Shown here piece by piece: positions 9,901 to 23,784 of a stretch of 64,000 bases of DNA; position 1 is the first letter of the stretch; every line of letters starts with the position of its first letter. The translations under genes were made by a program, and so were the position numbers. This DNA comes from Tetmemena sp. SeJ-2015 (lineage: Eukaryota; Ciliophora; Spirotrichea; Sporadotrichida; Oxytrichidae): NCBI GenBank assembly GCA_027382625.1, contig JAJKFJ010021997.1:29776-93775 (forward strand), read 5' to 3'. The notes under the pieces were generated by a model. The model made no database searches, was not told where the DNA came from, and saw only the letters and a program-made list of their open reading frames with translations.

Positions 9901-12900
9901 TCATGCTGCAGTTCCATCTACTCCTATCCATTGATTTCCTATTAGAGCTTGAGTAAGGCTTCATTCATGCTCATCTAGTGTTGAGTCTAAGTATCATACA
10001 TACTTTGAGCGCTCTCGTGAGGATTGAATTACGCTTGTAAGCTTCCAGATTTAGAGGCTTTAAAAGAAGAATATTATCATTTAAACTCTAATAAAGCTTA
10101 GAGCTGTCAGAAGTATTAGGTGCAGAGCTTGCTTATTTAACTTTTTAACCTAATGAAATTTGAATGTTCTTTTCTGTCTTGTAGTTAATCTTCAATAGAT
10201 ACTAAATGGATAAAATTCTAAAGTGTAGATTCAAAATAGATCAATTGAGAGTAGCTGTACGAATCCTATGTAGTCTAAGAGTGAGACATCACCATGGCAG
10301 TTTATCTATTTCTTGTAGTCCAAAAGCAACAAAGGATTCCTTAAAAACTCAAACTCATATATTATAAATTCACAGGCTTGGCAACTGTGCTCTATTTAAG
10401 CACACTAATTCCCAAATTCTTAATTTCTAACTTCTGAACTGCTTTCTAGTTGTTCTTCTCTGCCCTTGCCTCTAGAGATTAAATATGCACAAGCGCTCTC
10501 GTCATAGTTCTAAGATGGTCGCTTGAGCTATCCTCATACTGTCTGTTTATTTCAAAGTTGAGCACGTTATCATTGAACACCCTCATGTAGTTCTATTGCT
10601 TGAGTACAGGATCATAGTCAAGTGTTATTTCAGAGAGCACCATGGAGATTTTAAAAGTGTCTTTGAGTAAGTTTTACAAGTTCACTATGCTCTTCTCATC
10701 CAGGTGGCTTGCTTCCTAGGCAGGACTTGAGACTACTTCAATGACAGGCTTTTACCTAACTGCATTTATGGTGTGACGAAGTTCGTTATTGAACTTCATC
10801 AAGCTTATAGCTAAATCAGACTCCAGAGAGGTTAGACGCACTATCAACCCACTCAAAGTCATCTTAAGTACTGCATTCATGGGGTTCTTCTTAAGCAGAT
10901 TTATCTCTTCGCAGACTTAGATCACCATATTTGGGCACTGCCTTTCAAAAGCCCTACCAACTAAGGTTGCAATTATCTCTGAATTCATCACTTCCTTGTA
11001 TTCACGCACTACTCGGATATCCACCTACAGATCTAAGCTGAGTGCAGGGGTTTGGCCTAGACCCTACTACTTATAGATAGTTATAAACTAAGCTGAGCGC
11101 TCAAGTTCTTCTATGAAAGTTGCATCTGAAGGAGCATAGAGCAAGTCTAAGTTCAGGAAATTCATGTTTGCCTCATAACTCAAATCCTTCTGCAATAAGC
11201 TATCATGATCTTATAATTATAATACTTATTATGAATGATACTGAGTAGAGCTTTGCATATAGTCAAGCAACATCAAGTCTTTGAGACTAAGTTTGATGTC
11301 AAATTTCTATCCCTTCGGATGCAGACCTATTCCTATATCTAGACCTAAGTTCTCTCCTCTGATCTTGAGGAGTTTCTCTGAGTTGAATTTGTTGAGTTTG
11401 CATCCTTTTAAATTCTAAAGTCTATCCTTGCCAATTGTTCTTGAGCTTAAGAGAATTTCCAAAGTCTAAATTTGTGCCTCTAGTCTCAAGCTTATCTGAA
11501 CCCCTACCACTTTATTTGTCTTGAAGTATTCTACTTTCTCGATACTGCTAAACTATAACTTTAATAATAAGTCACGATACTGCTAAACTATAACTTTAAT
11601 AATTAGTCACGATAGTATCGTAGGATTTTTCATAGCTCCAGCACTTTCCAATATCTTGAGCAACGATAAAGAACTTCAAGATTTCTTCTAGCTTAATGAA
11701 AGTGTGAGGGATTATCTCTGCAAGCAAGTCTTCTAAGAATAGCTGAGAACTTATTCTCTCTACATAAATCTTGAGTACTTTCACCTGGTTGCTACTTGTT
11801 TTTAAGGGACCTTCATCTTTCTAGGCCGAGAGCGATTTCTTTTACTCGAAATGATCCTCTACAATATATATCATGAACATTTGCACTCTTAAATCTACAA
11901 TCCGGATCTAAGCTTGCCCTTAGCTTTATTTATCTGCAGAGCTTGTGATTGAATCCCCCTTCTCTTCTTCCTCATCCTCGTCGCTGATTATCTCGATATC
12001 CTAGTCCTCATAGAAAGTAAACATTCCCTCACTAGGCTAAGCGGAAGGACTCAATACTCCTCCAGTTGCTGTCTCCTTTGTAGAACCAGCACTTGAGTCT
12101 TCATTGAAATCGTGTGCATTTAGGCCTAAATTCTTAACTGCTAAGAGTGAGTATTTAACTCCATCTGCTATAGTCATCACCTCCACACTTGGTATAATCA
12201 TGTTCATATTCTAGTTCTTTATGTTAATCTCCGGGCTGCTCAGCATCATTAAAAATTCAAATCTTAAATTCCTAGACACTTAAAATCACCCTAGCTAGTG
12301 AAGAAACAGTTTTAATGTGGCATATACATTTGACACCACCCATCATTTCCTGTATAGGGCTACGCTAAATAAGCAAGCCCACGCTCTTATTGAGATCTGC
12401 TTATAGCTTAGAGTTTCTAAAGAGGTCTATTTGTATATCCTCTATTAAGATTTCAAAGCAATCTAGGGTGTGTTTGGAATTCTATTGCCTCTTCTAGTCT
12501 TAATTATCACTTGCAGACTGTGTTTATTGAGAATTCGCTTTTTAATCTATCTTCTTTACTTTGTCTCCTCCCAAGTCTGACATCATCTTACTTATGAAAA
12601 GAAGCTCTCATTAGAATTATTGAATTGATTAAATTGAAATTAACTCTTGGACACCAAAATTTAAAGAGAGCAAACCTGCTCTTAGATAGCCTGTACTCTT
12701 GAAGTGGCCTGCTTTGTCAGTCTCTTAAACTTTAATTCCCAAACTTAAGACCCTCTAATGTTCCTAGTCTCTGAGTTTTTTAAGACCAAAGACGCTTGAT
12801 CTGCAAAAGTGCTGAGCATAGGGGTTTGGCTGAAAGACCTGCCCAAAAAGAATTTCCTCAAGCAAGAAAAAGATGATTAAATTAACTTTGAATAGGTTGA

Positions 12901-15900
12901 TGCTGAAAACTTGAGTAACTGAAGTTCTCGGCAGCATTTAGATTAGGAGACTAGTGCTGTGATTCTTTGTTGATCAGGCCTTAGCCAGTTGTATGTCTTT
13001 TCTTGATTCCAGGCTCATTCCAATTCTGGTTGGGTGCTCCTTATTTCTAAGTGTCAACTTGTGATTTATCTATGATGCTGATTGAACTGCTTTGCATGGA
13101 CTGGATATAAAAACTGTACTAAAAAACTCATTTCGACTGATCCAGTTTGTAGAATTCATTTGCTGACTAAAACATAGTGCTACATGAAATAGAAGAAGCA
13201 GCATCTTCCTTATTTAATTAAGCTATTGTTGAAGGATTCGTATTGAGCAGAAGAGGATTGATCAAGATTAGAGCTCTCACTTGAGTCTTCCCTGACGAGT
13301 GTGGTCATAATACTCGACTCCCCTTGAAAATGGTTTGGGTTAACAACTATTCCTTGATTCTTCTTCATAAACTTAATTTGCTTCAAGTTGCACTCTTAGA
13401 CTAGGTCGTATCTGTACATCTTCATATTCTTAAGACTGGCCTGGATATCGAATTGCTTGAAGTCTCGCTTTGAAACCTTGTTCTTTGAATTTTATGCCCT
13501 CTGCTTCTGCACTCGCTTGAAGTGACTTAGCTTCAGGGAAACTGTAATAATTAGAGTATAGTTTATGATGATTTTATTGTAAACTTTGAAATCTCTGGCT
13601 TCGTAGTTGTAATGGGAGCAACCCACTGTTAGATTCTTGTAGCAAACTCCTCAGTTACAATTCAAAAAATAGTTAATGTGACTAATAATAAACCTTAGAT
13701 AAAGTAACTTAGTAAGGCAGTATCCTAAGTTAGTGTTACAGGCAGCTAAGGGGGAGTTGAATGGAGTCATAAATCCTGTCGTAGCTACTTAGCTAGTCAT
13801 GAAGCATAAACGTTAAGAACTTGTTCAGATAAGAAAATTATTATTATGACTAACATTTTATTAAGAATGAACTCTGCCTTAATAGCCAGTGGTGACTTCA
13901 AATTAATTGATCATAAATTTTCAAATAATTTAACCTTCCTTCCAGTATCTGACGGGATAGTGGAAGTCATCATAAGTTATGTTTCACTAAGACTCTTGCC
14001 CATTCCCCCTCCTCTTCAAAAGCATTTCTATCTATGAAATGGCTGCTCTTCTTCAAGTCATCTTGCAGTTGCTTGAACTCGCTCTTCTTCTGCGTGAGCT
14101 TGATGAACTTGATGATCATGTCTCTCTCCTTCTTGTCTTTCTGCTTCTACTTGAGAGGGTTCTTTTCCTTTTGCTTCTCCTTCTTTTAATCCTCCTCTAG
14201 ACTCTTTTTGTAGGCTTTGAGTGCAGACTCCCTCACACTGTTCAACTCACGCTGTGTGAGCTATCCATTCTTTATCTTGGCACTTAGTAGCTCTAGGTCT
14301 ACAACGTCCATGTCCGACTTCTGATACACTTTAAATCCCAAAAGTCAAATGTATAGTAAAGAAGAATAACTTTGGTGGGGAGAGGAGCGATTCCTTTCTT
14401 TTATTGGGAGTAGAGTTCAAGTTCCTTTGCAAATTTAGTGATAGTCTTAAGCTGATCGTAGGAGGAGATACTTTCAATCGAGGGGACATGCATTTTTAGA
14501 AGCAGTTGGTTTTCAGGTTAGGATTAAGAACTTGACTAGCTGCGCTCGTGAAGGGGAAACTCATGCTTATGCTAATCGCTGCCATAGAACCATTAGTTTT
14601 GTAAAAATGAAAGAAGTTATTAATAAGTTTGAATCTGGCTGCTGTTCAAAGATTGAAACTTGCTTTCCTTGAACAAAGAATTAATATTAGACTAAGATAT
14701 AGGACTAATGACTAATGAACTATAGTTACTGTTGGAAGGATGGCTTGATGACGAGAAATGTCGTGCTATGGTTGATCTGAGGATATTCCGATGGGTGCTT
14801 CAACTTCACTTGGATATTCTGACCAGGCACATTCATAAAAATCGCAATCCAAGTTATACCACTAACTGACTCATTATAACAATAGGATTGCTGTTGGCAA
14901 ACTTACTCCTCTCTCTTTGTTGATCAATGAAGTAGGAGGGGAGTAGATGCATGGACACCTCTCCTATGTCCAGTGTCTTGCCATCGAGGATGACTTGCCA
15001 ATCTGAGATAGGTCGAGTGTTAGGGTCTAGAATTGATGAGCGCTTGTACTCTATATTGGTCAGCCTCAGCATAAATGTCGGAATGTCTGAGCTTTCTATA
15101 AATTAAATAAATAGTTAATTATTCTCCAAGGTCTATGTCCCTCGTCAGCAGTTTGATGGAGATTGTAGTGATCTTAACTTCCAAGTTAGAGAGAATCTTA
15201 TTGAACATGTTGTTCAGGATCTATAGAAGTGGGTTAAGTGATTAGACTCAATCAGTCATTCAGTCAATTGAATGATTTTAAAATTTTGATCAATAGAATA
15301 ATGACTAGGGATATATATTGAGAGTGACGTTCTTCTTACATTATACTCCTCCGACTTTTGCACCTCCTTCACTTCCTAGCTCTAGAAAATATCCCCTTGT
15401 CCCCCATCATCCTCTTCTTCTTATTTACTGCTTTCTTGCGTGTTCTGCACCTTACTTTCGTCAACGTTCAATACTGGCATCAGGATAACCTCCACCTATA
15501 AGGATTTGCGTTTATAATTCCAATTCTTCCTTGAATATAGTAATAGTCAGAAAGTAGATTAACTTATTAGCATTTTGAATAGAGAGAGCGTTAGCTAGTT
15601 CTATATATACTTTTTTACTTACGTTTGAAAGTTCTATGCTAATCTTGGAACTGAGGAGGTTGAGAGAAGGATTATTTATTTGCACTGAGCCGAGGCTGAT
15701 CTGCATAACTTTAAACGGACTGTTCTTCAGTTGCTCATTTATCATCTATAAGAATGGAATGATTTCGCATGAGATTGTGGTATCCAAGTTTGATTTAAAT
15801 TACTGGTGGATTATCGAATGAGTTTAACCAAAGAAATTGAGCATTTTATAAGTACTTACCTGAGTGTTTAGTTCCAGATCTCTGAAGGTGATTTTCTTTT

Positions 15901-16015
15901 GGTGTAGGTCGTAATTAGAGAAGTCTATCTTGTTTTTCAGGTACTTGCCGACAGAGCGCGAGAGCACGTAGGTCAAGAAACTTTTTACCGGCCAAAAACT
16001 GAGCAAATAACTCAT
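6964..16015 (-). CDS. ATG2: ATG2-type autophagy lipid-transfer protein
   Basis: ATG2 is a long rod-shaped bridge that moves bulk phospholipid from the ER to growing autophagosomes. The start at 16015 gives MSYLLSFWPVKSFLTYVLSR and then FSNYDLHQKKITFRDLELN, a chorein-type N-terminus. KNSPFKVMQISLGSVQI follows, matching the early ATG2 'PF.v..g.iGsi.' segment. The C-terminus contains GPLRSLFNIGSALVG, RSVVRGFGQGFYDLY and SYNFTNK, the conserved ATG2 ending. The 9 kb length, minus IESs and introns, fits a protein of roughly 2,000-2,500 residues. VPS13 is the main alternative, but the C-terminal match favours ATG2. Frames break often in AT-rich inserts; I resolved only the tandem IES at 11540-11614 and the last insert at about 7022-7067. 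Confidence 0.78.
7022..7067 (-). other. Last intron or IES of ATG2
   Basis: Between SYNFTNK and IRDGVVKVKKAAEKHL lie about 47 bases beginning GTTAAA and ending GATGAAG. Removal as a GT-AG intron or by an AAG pointer gives the same protein, so the two cannot be told apart here. Confidence 0.5.
11540..11614. other. Tandemly duplicated IES in ATG2, pointer CGATA
   Basis: CGATA occurs three times, at 11540, 11575 and 11610, spaced exactly 35 bp. The two 35-bp units differ at a single base. On the minus strand, removing both units and keeping one pointer joins KCWSYEKSYDTI to EKVEYFKTNK in frame. Neither unit is coding-like. Confidence 0.82.
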
Positions 16016-16374
16016 TAATCACGATTATAGCAAATTTAATATTATTAATCCTATTATGAATCAATCGTTCTCTCTCTCTCTCTTTAACAACTTTTTAAGA
16101 AATATAAGGAGATTATTGTAATGAAGGTACTAAAATAAATAAATTTAATTCACAATGTCAAACGACTAGGACTTCGTTGACAAAATATATACCAGTTATC
16201 ATAAACCCACTCAATCATAATAAGCAATAAAACAGTCAAAGTTTTTTGAAAGAATTCTATTTATATTTTGAAATCAGATTGGGGTTTAAATGACTTTATA
16301 ATTTGTTTACATCTTCTTTAAATTCAACATGCGCATGACTGTCTAATATCAAACTAAAGTCATTTCTTTATTAT
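16016..16374. other. AT-rich spacer
   Basis: This lies between the ATG2 start and the stop of the cyclin gene. A short CT dinucleotide run lies near 16070-16082. No gene is supported. Confidence 0.5.
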
Positions 16375-19300
16375 TCACTTTTACAAAGACGATATGGTCA
16401 GTTCATTGATAGGTCGAAAGAGACTTGCACCACTACAGCTTGAGATGATGGGAGTTGGGACCTGGCTTTTGCTGAGTGAGTTCTTTTTAAATACACTAAC
16501 TGGCTTTGAGTGCGCGCTATGCTGTATCTCGATCTCTTTCCTAGCAGCTTCAATTTAATACTTTAAAGAAAAGATACTTTCAATGCTTCACTTTGTTTGC
16601 TTCTTTGTTCGATAATTTAAGCCAGTGGTGGCTTTTCATTCTCCTCAGCAATAGTCTCCTCATCGTCATTTTCGTAATCAAAGTTATATCTCTAGGTGAT
16701 ACAAACTAAGATATAGAATTTAAAGCTTTCTGATATAATAAGTATATGATCTGCTCTTCATCCTCCTCAGGGATATCTTCAAAATTTTCTTCCTCCATCA
16801 ATAATCTCTCTGCATCTTGACTTCGTGCCAAGTTATTATCTGGTGAAGGGAAAGTCCTAAGCACACCACCCTCCTCTTACTCTTCCTCCTCAGGGATTGC
16901 AGATCCACTCATGGAACGTGCACTCATTAAGTTTCCACCTGAACATGAAGACTGCTAGGTGGTTTGAATGTGTAGATGAGAGGGGAGGAAATTTTAAGAG
17001 TTCTGAAGGGAACAAGTTGAACTCTTCTGCCTCACCTGATTATTTGTGTAGTCTTAATTTTACTGATTGATATTACTGATAGAGCAGTTTGTATTACTTT
17101 AATTCGAAGTCTTCCTCCATTAAAATAAGTTAGAAGAGAAAAAGATAATTTTAAACTTCCTAATACTTGATTGTTGTTTCCTTTGCAAGGCATGAGCATT
17201 AGATTAGCTTTGAGGCTTTTGTCTCTAGTTCTGCAAGATCTTAGCCTTGTGTGTGACTTGTGAAGATAGAGTCATGAGCTTAGTACTGCCACTGCTACTG
17301 GTCTGATTCACTGAATCCTCTTACAAGTGAGGAGATGCTAGTTGCATATTGACTGAGAAGGATAGTGAAATTGAGTTCCTCTGCGATTTGTTGCTTAACC
17401 TACTTTGGAGGTTTGATTGAGTTTGGAATGCTTAAAAAAGAAGAATATAAGCTTGAAAGTAAGGAAAGATTTTACGAATGACTATCTCTTGTTTATGCTC
17501 TGTCTTGAAAGTCCAGCTCCAGACATGCTATTTAGCAAGTCTTCCTTCTGACTAGAGATTCTAAGCTTTTCAGTTGATTACTCTTCAATAACTCCTCTCA
17601 GTTGCATTGAAGATTTGTGCTGCTCAAGTCTGAGACTGCTTCCATCTTATCTTGCGTTGCTTTGGAAAGTCTAGTTCAAGCCTTGGCTTGTCTGCTGTCT
17701 TATAGATTGGGCTCCTCCTCTCTTCAAATTTGACTTAGACTTTTCATAAACTTGGATTGGCCCAACTCTTGAAGGTGACTTGACTGTGTTCTTAATGGCG
17801 GCTTCCTCGAATGACCTAACTACGTTTGACTTGCTGCTATTCAACTCAGTCATCATATGATTTGAATAGCCATCCTTTGAATCTTAAAGCTTGTTCAATA
17901 TAGAGAAATTTAAAGGCTTTCACTTGAGGGAGAGCAGGTCTCTTTTAACCAGGAGCCACTGATTTTGCTCTGCACATAGAGGATAAAGAGTGAAATCTTA
18001 TGATAATTTTTGATAAGGTGTGTCTTGAATAATCACCTTGCTTCTCTGAGGCTCTTCGTGTGTTTAGCTACATAGCAACATATCTGTAAAATTGAAAGTA
18101 AAATTTAATAAAGCAGCTGCTGTTGAAGGGGTTGCACTCTAGGCAATATTTCCAGCTGCAGGGGTCCTACTAGGTTAAATGCTGTTGTGGGAAGAAAGGG
18201 CCTGAGAGAAGAGCGTTTTGGGAGCCTTTGCAGAGGGTTACTGCCTGTTAGAAAATGTGGACTACAGGCACCCACTCGTACTCATCAGCTTATCCATCGA
18301 TTCATCAAAATCTGAATTCTAGATGCCTCCAGGAGCAAGCACATCATCCTATTCGTATTCAGATGTGCTATGATAAGGGTGCGATGTCTAAGATACTGCG
18401 CTAAATATATAGCTACCTTACTTTTAGAGTTTATTCGGGATAAATAAATTGCGCCATTAGTGCTCTACTTAATATTTGACTTTTGTTTCTCAGCGGTGGT
18501 GTGCTTATTTGCACCTCCGTTAAGAAGCAGCAAGTTCGAACTAGATTTAGAGTTATGATGCAGACTACCGGTCTATGCTTCATTACCTTTGCGATCCTTA
18601 TGTTGCATTAGTTAGTTGAGCTTGTTGACATAAGAGATGTTCTTCTGAATGAAGTTATTGTAATGAGAGCCTCCAGAAGATAGATTTTGAGCAGCTTGCT
18701 CCTGTAAACAGTGAGCTGAGTTTATCGTTGCAAGACTGAATGACTGCATATTGCTGTAGCTTTAATTCTTAACAGTGTGCACGCCATAAGCTTGAGCAGC
18801 TGCCTATGAGCTTGTGGGACTCAATACGAAGTTTCTTTCTGTCTTATTTCCCTGATTTCCTCTAAAGTAAACTCATTTTTTAAATCTACGTTGCTGTTAA
18901 TTTAATAAGTAGAGTCCTTGAGAATTGTAGTTGACTTCTTTCTCTCTGCGAATTTCTTTGAAGTTTTTGCAATGGCAACTTTCTGTGAGGACTATTGGTT
19001 GGAAAGGTCTAACTTTGAGGCACTCTTCATATAGCTTTGATTTGTGTCTTCTGGCTCCGTCAAGAGATCTACCTTTGTCATCAGAGGTTTAGTGCTTGAG
19101 ACTCTATGAGCACACTTGTCTCCCTCAAATAGGTTTGAGATGCTTGCTAAGTATCAAAGATACAGACTCTTGTTTTAGAGTTTTCAGAGGAGACGATTTA
19201 TCTACTCTCCCCGTGCTCATAGAAAGTCTTGAAAGAAGTCTTAGGCTGTCTTGACTGTCTCGCCTAAATTAACATGATTATCTGCTCGGTCTTGAAAGTA

Positions 19301-22300
19301 ATAGGCTTGCTTACTGTCTCGCCTTTGAACCACCTGATTTACTGGCCTCTTGAAGTATGGCTTGCTTTCTGTGCGCGTTATAAGCCTGCCCTCCGCAGTG
19401 CTTGGTGCTAAAGTCCATAGACTTCTTGGCGGTCCTGCTCATCAAGCCTTGAGACAGTTGGGGGACTGACTTGATTGCACTTTGGTTCAATCCTTGAGAC
19501 TAAAAGCCTTGCAAATTCTATTGCTGAGGATGATGTAGCTAGGTACTTAAGACAAAGATGCGGTTATTGCTTGAGTGAAATTAGCCTGACTAGGAACTAA
19601 GGAAAGCTAGTGGCGGTGATTCTAAGTGTGTGAAGTAAGAGTCATCTTGGCTCTTGAAGGAAGTTATCTTTTGAAATATCTTAAAAGCTGAGAAGGTTAG
19701 CAACATTTTAGGACATTCTGAATCCACAAGCTTCTCCTTGGAGTTAGATTACGAAATCATTGCCTTATGGAGATGTAGTTGCATTTGGGCTTAAGAGTTA
19801 GCTGATTTATTCATCATTGAGCTATAAGAAGCAGAAGTCTACTTCCGTTCACTGAGGTAGTGCTTTTCTTTGCTTTTAGGCTCTTCTATGATTGGAATAC
19901 TTCCGATGTCTTCTTCATGTTTTAAGTCATAGAAACTTCGTTAGTTTGCTTATTTATAATGAAAATTATCCTAGATTAAGAGAATGGATATTTTCTGAGG
20001 AAGGTAAGTTAGCTGCATTCAAAATTGCATTTGCATAAGATGTGTAAGCTTCATTTCTGCTTCCAGGTATGAGGTTGGCAACTGAGCTCATAGTAGAAGA
20101 AAAATTGGATTGCTTCTAGTTCACTTAGCTTACAATCTAAGAGGAATTCTTGCAAGTTTAAAATAATTTATAAATGAAAAAGATGATATTTGAGTACTTA
20201 GAATTTATAAAGTAGCTGCTTGATTTTTCTTTGAAACTTAAGAAGGAATTTTTTCATCCTTGGGTATGTTCTTAGTAGAAGATGGGCAGGGTTTGATCGC
20301 TGAGGAGAAGGTAGAGGCAGTTTGGCTCTTGGGTTTGTAATAGTAGAAGATATCTAGTTCTTGAGCTCTGGTCCATTTGTCAGTCTATGGGAGGCCTCTC
20401 TACTAGGCACTGGAATCTAAGTCTAAACCAACTTAGGTTGGCTTTTGGTCTTGTTGAGACTGCTTTGAGCCGCTTGTTAAGCTTGATTCACGGAGGATTG
20501 ATGAGACAGTAAGTTCCTTTAATGATTGATGTTGGGGATTGCTCCTTGACCTCCATTTATATATTTAATTAAGATAGTTTAAACAATTTCTTCTTGCAGC
20601 AGCTGTCACACTATGGTCTGTCTATCTCTTTGCTTGAGACTGGTTTTTAGAAGTAAATGCTGTGGTCACATTTGAAGAAGGAGCTTCTTTAAATTTGATC
20701 TCTAATTTACAATTAAGTTGAGATGGAGCTTTGCTGTTTCTGACTTGGCTAACAGGCTTGCTTTATTGAGAAGTGGCGCCTCTGTTTTAGTAACTATCAG
20801 TAGACTGTGAGTGCTGCTAGCTCTGATACATTACAAGAGTCGCCTCGACGTCTGATCTCAAGGGCGATGGCGACTATTGAGAGTCCAGCTAAAGAAGAAT
20901 TTTGTTGTTTACGTTCTACTGTTGCTTTGAAGATTTCTCAGCTAATCAAAATCAATCCAATGAAGTGCAGTTAATTAAAATGTTTTCTCGTTTTGACTCA
21001 CTATACTGCTTGCTTGATTGAGAGGAGGCTTGGACATATCTAAGGGCCTGGAAGGCTGTTCTTCCTAGAGCACCATGCTTGCAATGTCATTTGCAAAGTC
21101 TGTGTTGTTGCTCATATATGACTCTAAAAATTACTTAATCTTTTCATTACACTTTAAATGATTGGTTGGTGAGCTTGGTCTCGTCAGTGAGTTTAGCTTG
21201 GGGCTGCTATTTATTGTGAGGCTTGTTCTTCTCCAGTCTCAGTTAAATGCAGTTCTCTACACTTAATGAAAGAAAGCAAGTTTAAAATACACTTTGCTCA
21301 AATGGAAGACTGGGATCCAACAGCTCTTAAAGAGTGAGTTGAGGCAGTAGCTTTGCGATGTCTCCAGATTCGTGAGAGCAGGTGTGTTATTATGGCTTGC
21401 ATTAGTGGCTTGCTCCTTCTCCTCTTGTATAACTTGAGACTTGTGCACAAAGTGGATCTTATTCACAGCTGCGTTAAATATAATTCAAACTTCACAAATC
21501 CTAATCATTCCCATGATGGATAAAATGTGAATGTGTTAGAAGTGAAGCTAGCAGTGATTGAGTTGCTCTTTCCGAGTGAGACATTGGAGAGCCTTGGAGC
21601 GATGCTTGGTGATCTGATCTTATCCTGTTGGTTCTCCTTATTGTGCTTGTTGTTGGATTTATTTTCACTCTTCCCGTGGGACTGCACCTGCTGTGATATT
21701 GTAGGCTTATTGGGAGTTCTACTGTATTAAATAGAAATGATTTAATGCTTATAAATAGGATGTAAGTATTGGTGGGGATGCCCATGTGCTTTTGATAAAT
21801 GGAGAACAGCGCATCAGAACAGCGTTTCACTTCGCCATCGAAAGTGTAGTCGGTCAACTCCTCCAGGCCTACTGAGTTCCATTCAGGCACGATGCGAGCT
21901 ACTCTTCTGCCTAACACTATGCAGGATAGGGCAATTGCAGATGGTCTGAAAGATCTTGCCAACTCATACTCTTGAACAGCTAGGTCCAGAAAATACTCAG
22001 ATAATGAAATAGTATAGGACTGAAATTAATTATCTAATCTCAGCGTGCTTTTTGACGGACTTAAGAATTCTCTCGTCTATCTCTTGCAGATTAGCTGCAT
22101 TTGCTAACTGAGAGGTAGACTAGTTAGAGTAGTATGAACTCTTGTGAGGAGTCTTGTTCTCGCTGTTTAAAATAAATGACCTTTAATAACGTACATAAGG
22201 TACTTCAAAGATTTACCTCTTCATTATATCTTATATATATGTTCTGAGTATTGATCTTGAGAGTTGACTACTGTTGAGCAGGAATGAATTTATCATTAGA

Positions 22301-23784
22301 GAAGACAACTCCCTGGCCCAAAAGATTCTGCATGAAGTGCATGGGTGTAACTTTGAAGAGATCCCAGTTGAGTTTGAAAAGCACTGTCTACTCTGCCTTG
22401 ATCATCTCCTCATATCCTATTACTCGCTGTTTAGCGCATACTTTCTATAAGTCTCTGATTAGTGGTATATTATCATCAATCTCATCGAACTTAGCAGCCA
22501 TCAACAAACATGTGCAAATCATTCCAATCTAAAATAGAGAGAGAAGTTTTGTAATGAGAGTGTGCAAGTGAGGGTCTCTTGTTTAACTTTGTCGAAGATC
22601 TTTTCATCTTGGAGTAGGATGTCTACGAAAGTCACAGCTAGATGAATAGTAAGTGGTCGTTACTTTAACTTCTCCCCAAACTCAAATATGCTTTCAACCA
22701 TGTGCTTTCATATATAGAGCATAAACTTCTCTAGGTTTAATTTTAATTTCGTGTCTTTATCATCAGACTGCTCAGGTTTCCAAGTCTTCATTAAAATAGT
22801 GACTGTATGATTTTATTATTTACAATCTTCCTTGGACTTGCTTAAATCTGACTGAAGATTCTTCTAGTCTGAGGTAGCTGTAAATTTCAGAGGGAGACAT
22901 GTCCGCAAAGTAATGATCTTCCTTTATTTTAAGAGCCTATATAAGTCGTCAGCATTACAGGAAAATTTAAGATAATTCTAAATAGAAAGAAGGTGGATAC
23001 TATCTATAGAGGATAGTGCCCTGAGCAAAGTTTGGAGGTAATAATTGATGATAAGATTTGTTGATTGCGCTTTGAGTAACATACCTTGATTTGTTTTTAC
23101 TGTCTCTGTTTCTTAGAATCTGAACCAAGATAGATATCTATCGACACTTCTCACATATAATTAATTTAATTTTGGTCAATCAATAAATTTAAATTTCTCC
23201 TTTCTTTTTGTCACTTGGAAAACAAGACTCTCTTCTCTAGGTTTCCATTCTTATCACTGACACTGAGTGTAAGAGGCGACTTGGGTGATCTAAAATCTGG
23301 TTCTTCATCTTATCCACTGCCTATAATAAAGCAGCCACATTACTGGCAATTTCTTTTCTCTAAGTGGTCGATAATCTTCAACTCTTTCAATAATTAATAA
23401 CTACCTCAATGTAGATTTTTTATCTTTGGACTTATCGTTTAGATTGAAACTAGTAGATGAGGATGGCAGCATGCATTTGCATTTCCAGGAGTCTTGCAGA
23501 ACTGCACTGATGCTCTGCTCTCTTTTCTCTTTCGCCATCAGTCTCTCCGCTCTATTCAAATTCATAATTAAGATATATCTTTTAAGCATATACATGCACA
23601 TTTTTCTATTGAGGTTTATTGAACTTTTGAAGGGAATTTTAATATCCAATGTTGCATCTGGTGTCTTGACCCGCTCTGGATTCTAAGCAGTGGGCAGAAG
23701 CTTACTATAGGGAGGTATTCCATGCCCTGCCGCTTGAACGTTCTCCAAGTTGTTTAGTGATGAGCCTTGGCTCTGTAAAAGCAT
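16375..23784 (-). CDS. Cyclin with very long Gln/Ser-rich tail
   Basis: Two cyclin folds lie near the N-terminus. The first includes MAAKFDEIDDNIPLIRDL and LFKLNWDLFKVTPMHF (about 22290-22540). The second is ARSFRPSAIALSCIVLGRRV to SDALFSIYQKHMG (about 21790-21960). Cyclins bind and activate cyclin-dependent kinases. The ATG at 23784 begins MLLQSQGSSLNNLENVQ. Downstream of the cyclin folds the frame continues, with TAA/TAG as Gln, through about 5 kb of low-complexity Ser/Gln/Asn sequence to TGA at 16375-16377. Two IESs were resolved (21711-21776 and 17426-17479); several more clearly exist. The tail might instead be a second gene, but I could follow the frame across the one junction I tested (near 21120). 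The cyclin assignment is secure; the subclass is not determined. Confidence 0.75.
17426..17479. other. IES in cyclin-gene tail, pointer GAAT
   Basis: GAAT lies at 17426-17429 and 17476-17479. Removing 50 bp joins INKRQS to FQTQSNLQSRLSNKSQ, keeping the Gln/Ser-rich composition. The unexcised sequence is Phe-rich and then reaches a stop. Confidence 0.75.
21711..21776. other. IES after the cyclin fold, pointer TGGG
   Basis: TGGG lies at 21711-21714 and 21773-21776. Removing 62 bp joins YQKHMGIP to NKPTISQQVQSHGKSENK, linking the second cyclin fold to the disordered tail. Confidence 0.75.

Noticed and set aside
16070..16082. CT dinucleotide run as a functional element
   Set aside because: A short simple repeat in a spacer with no other support.
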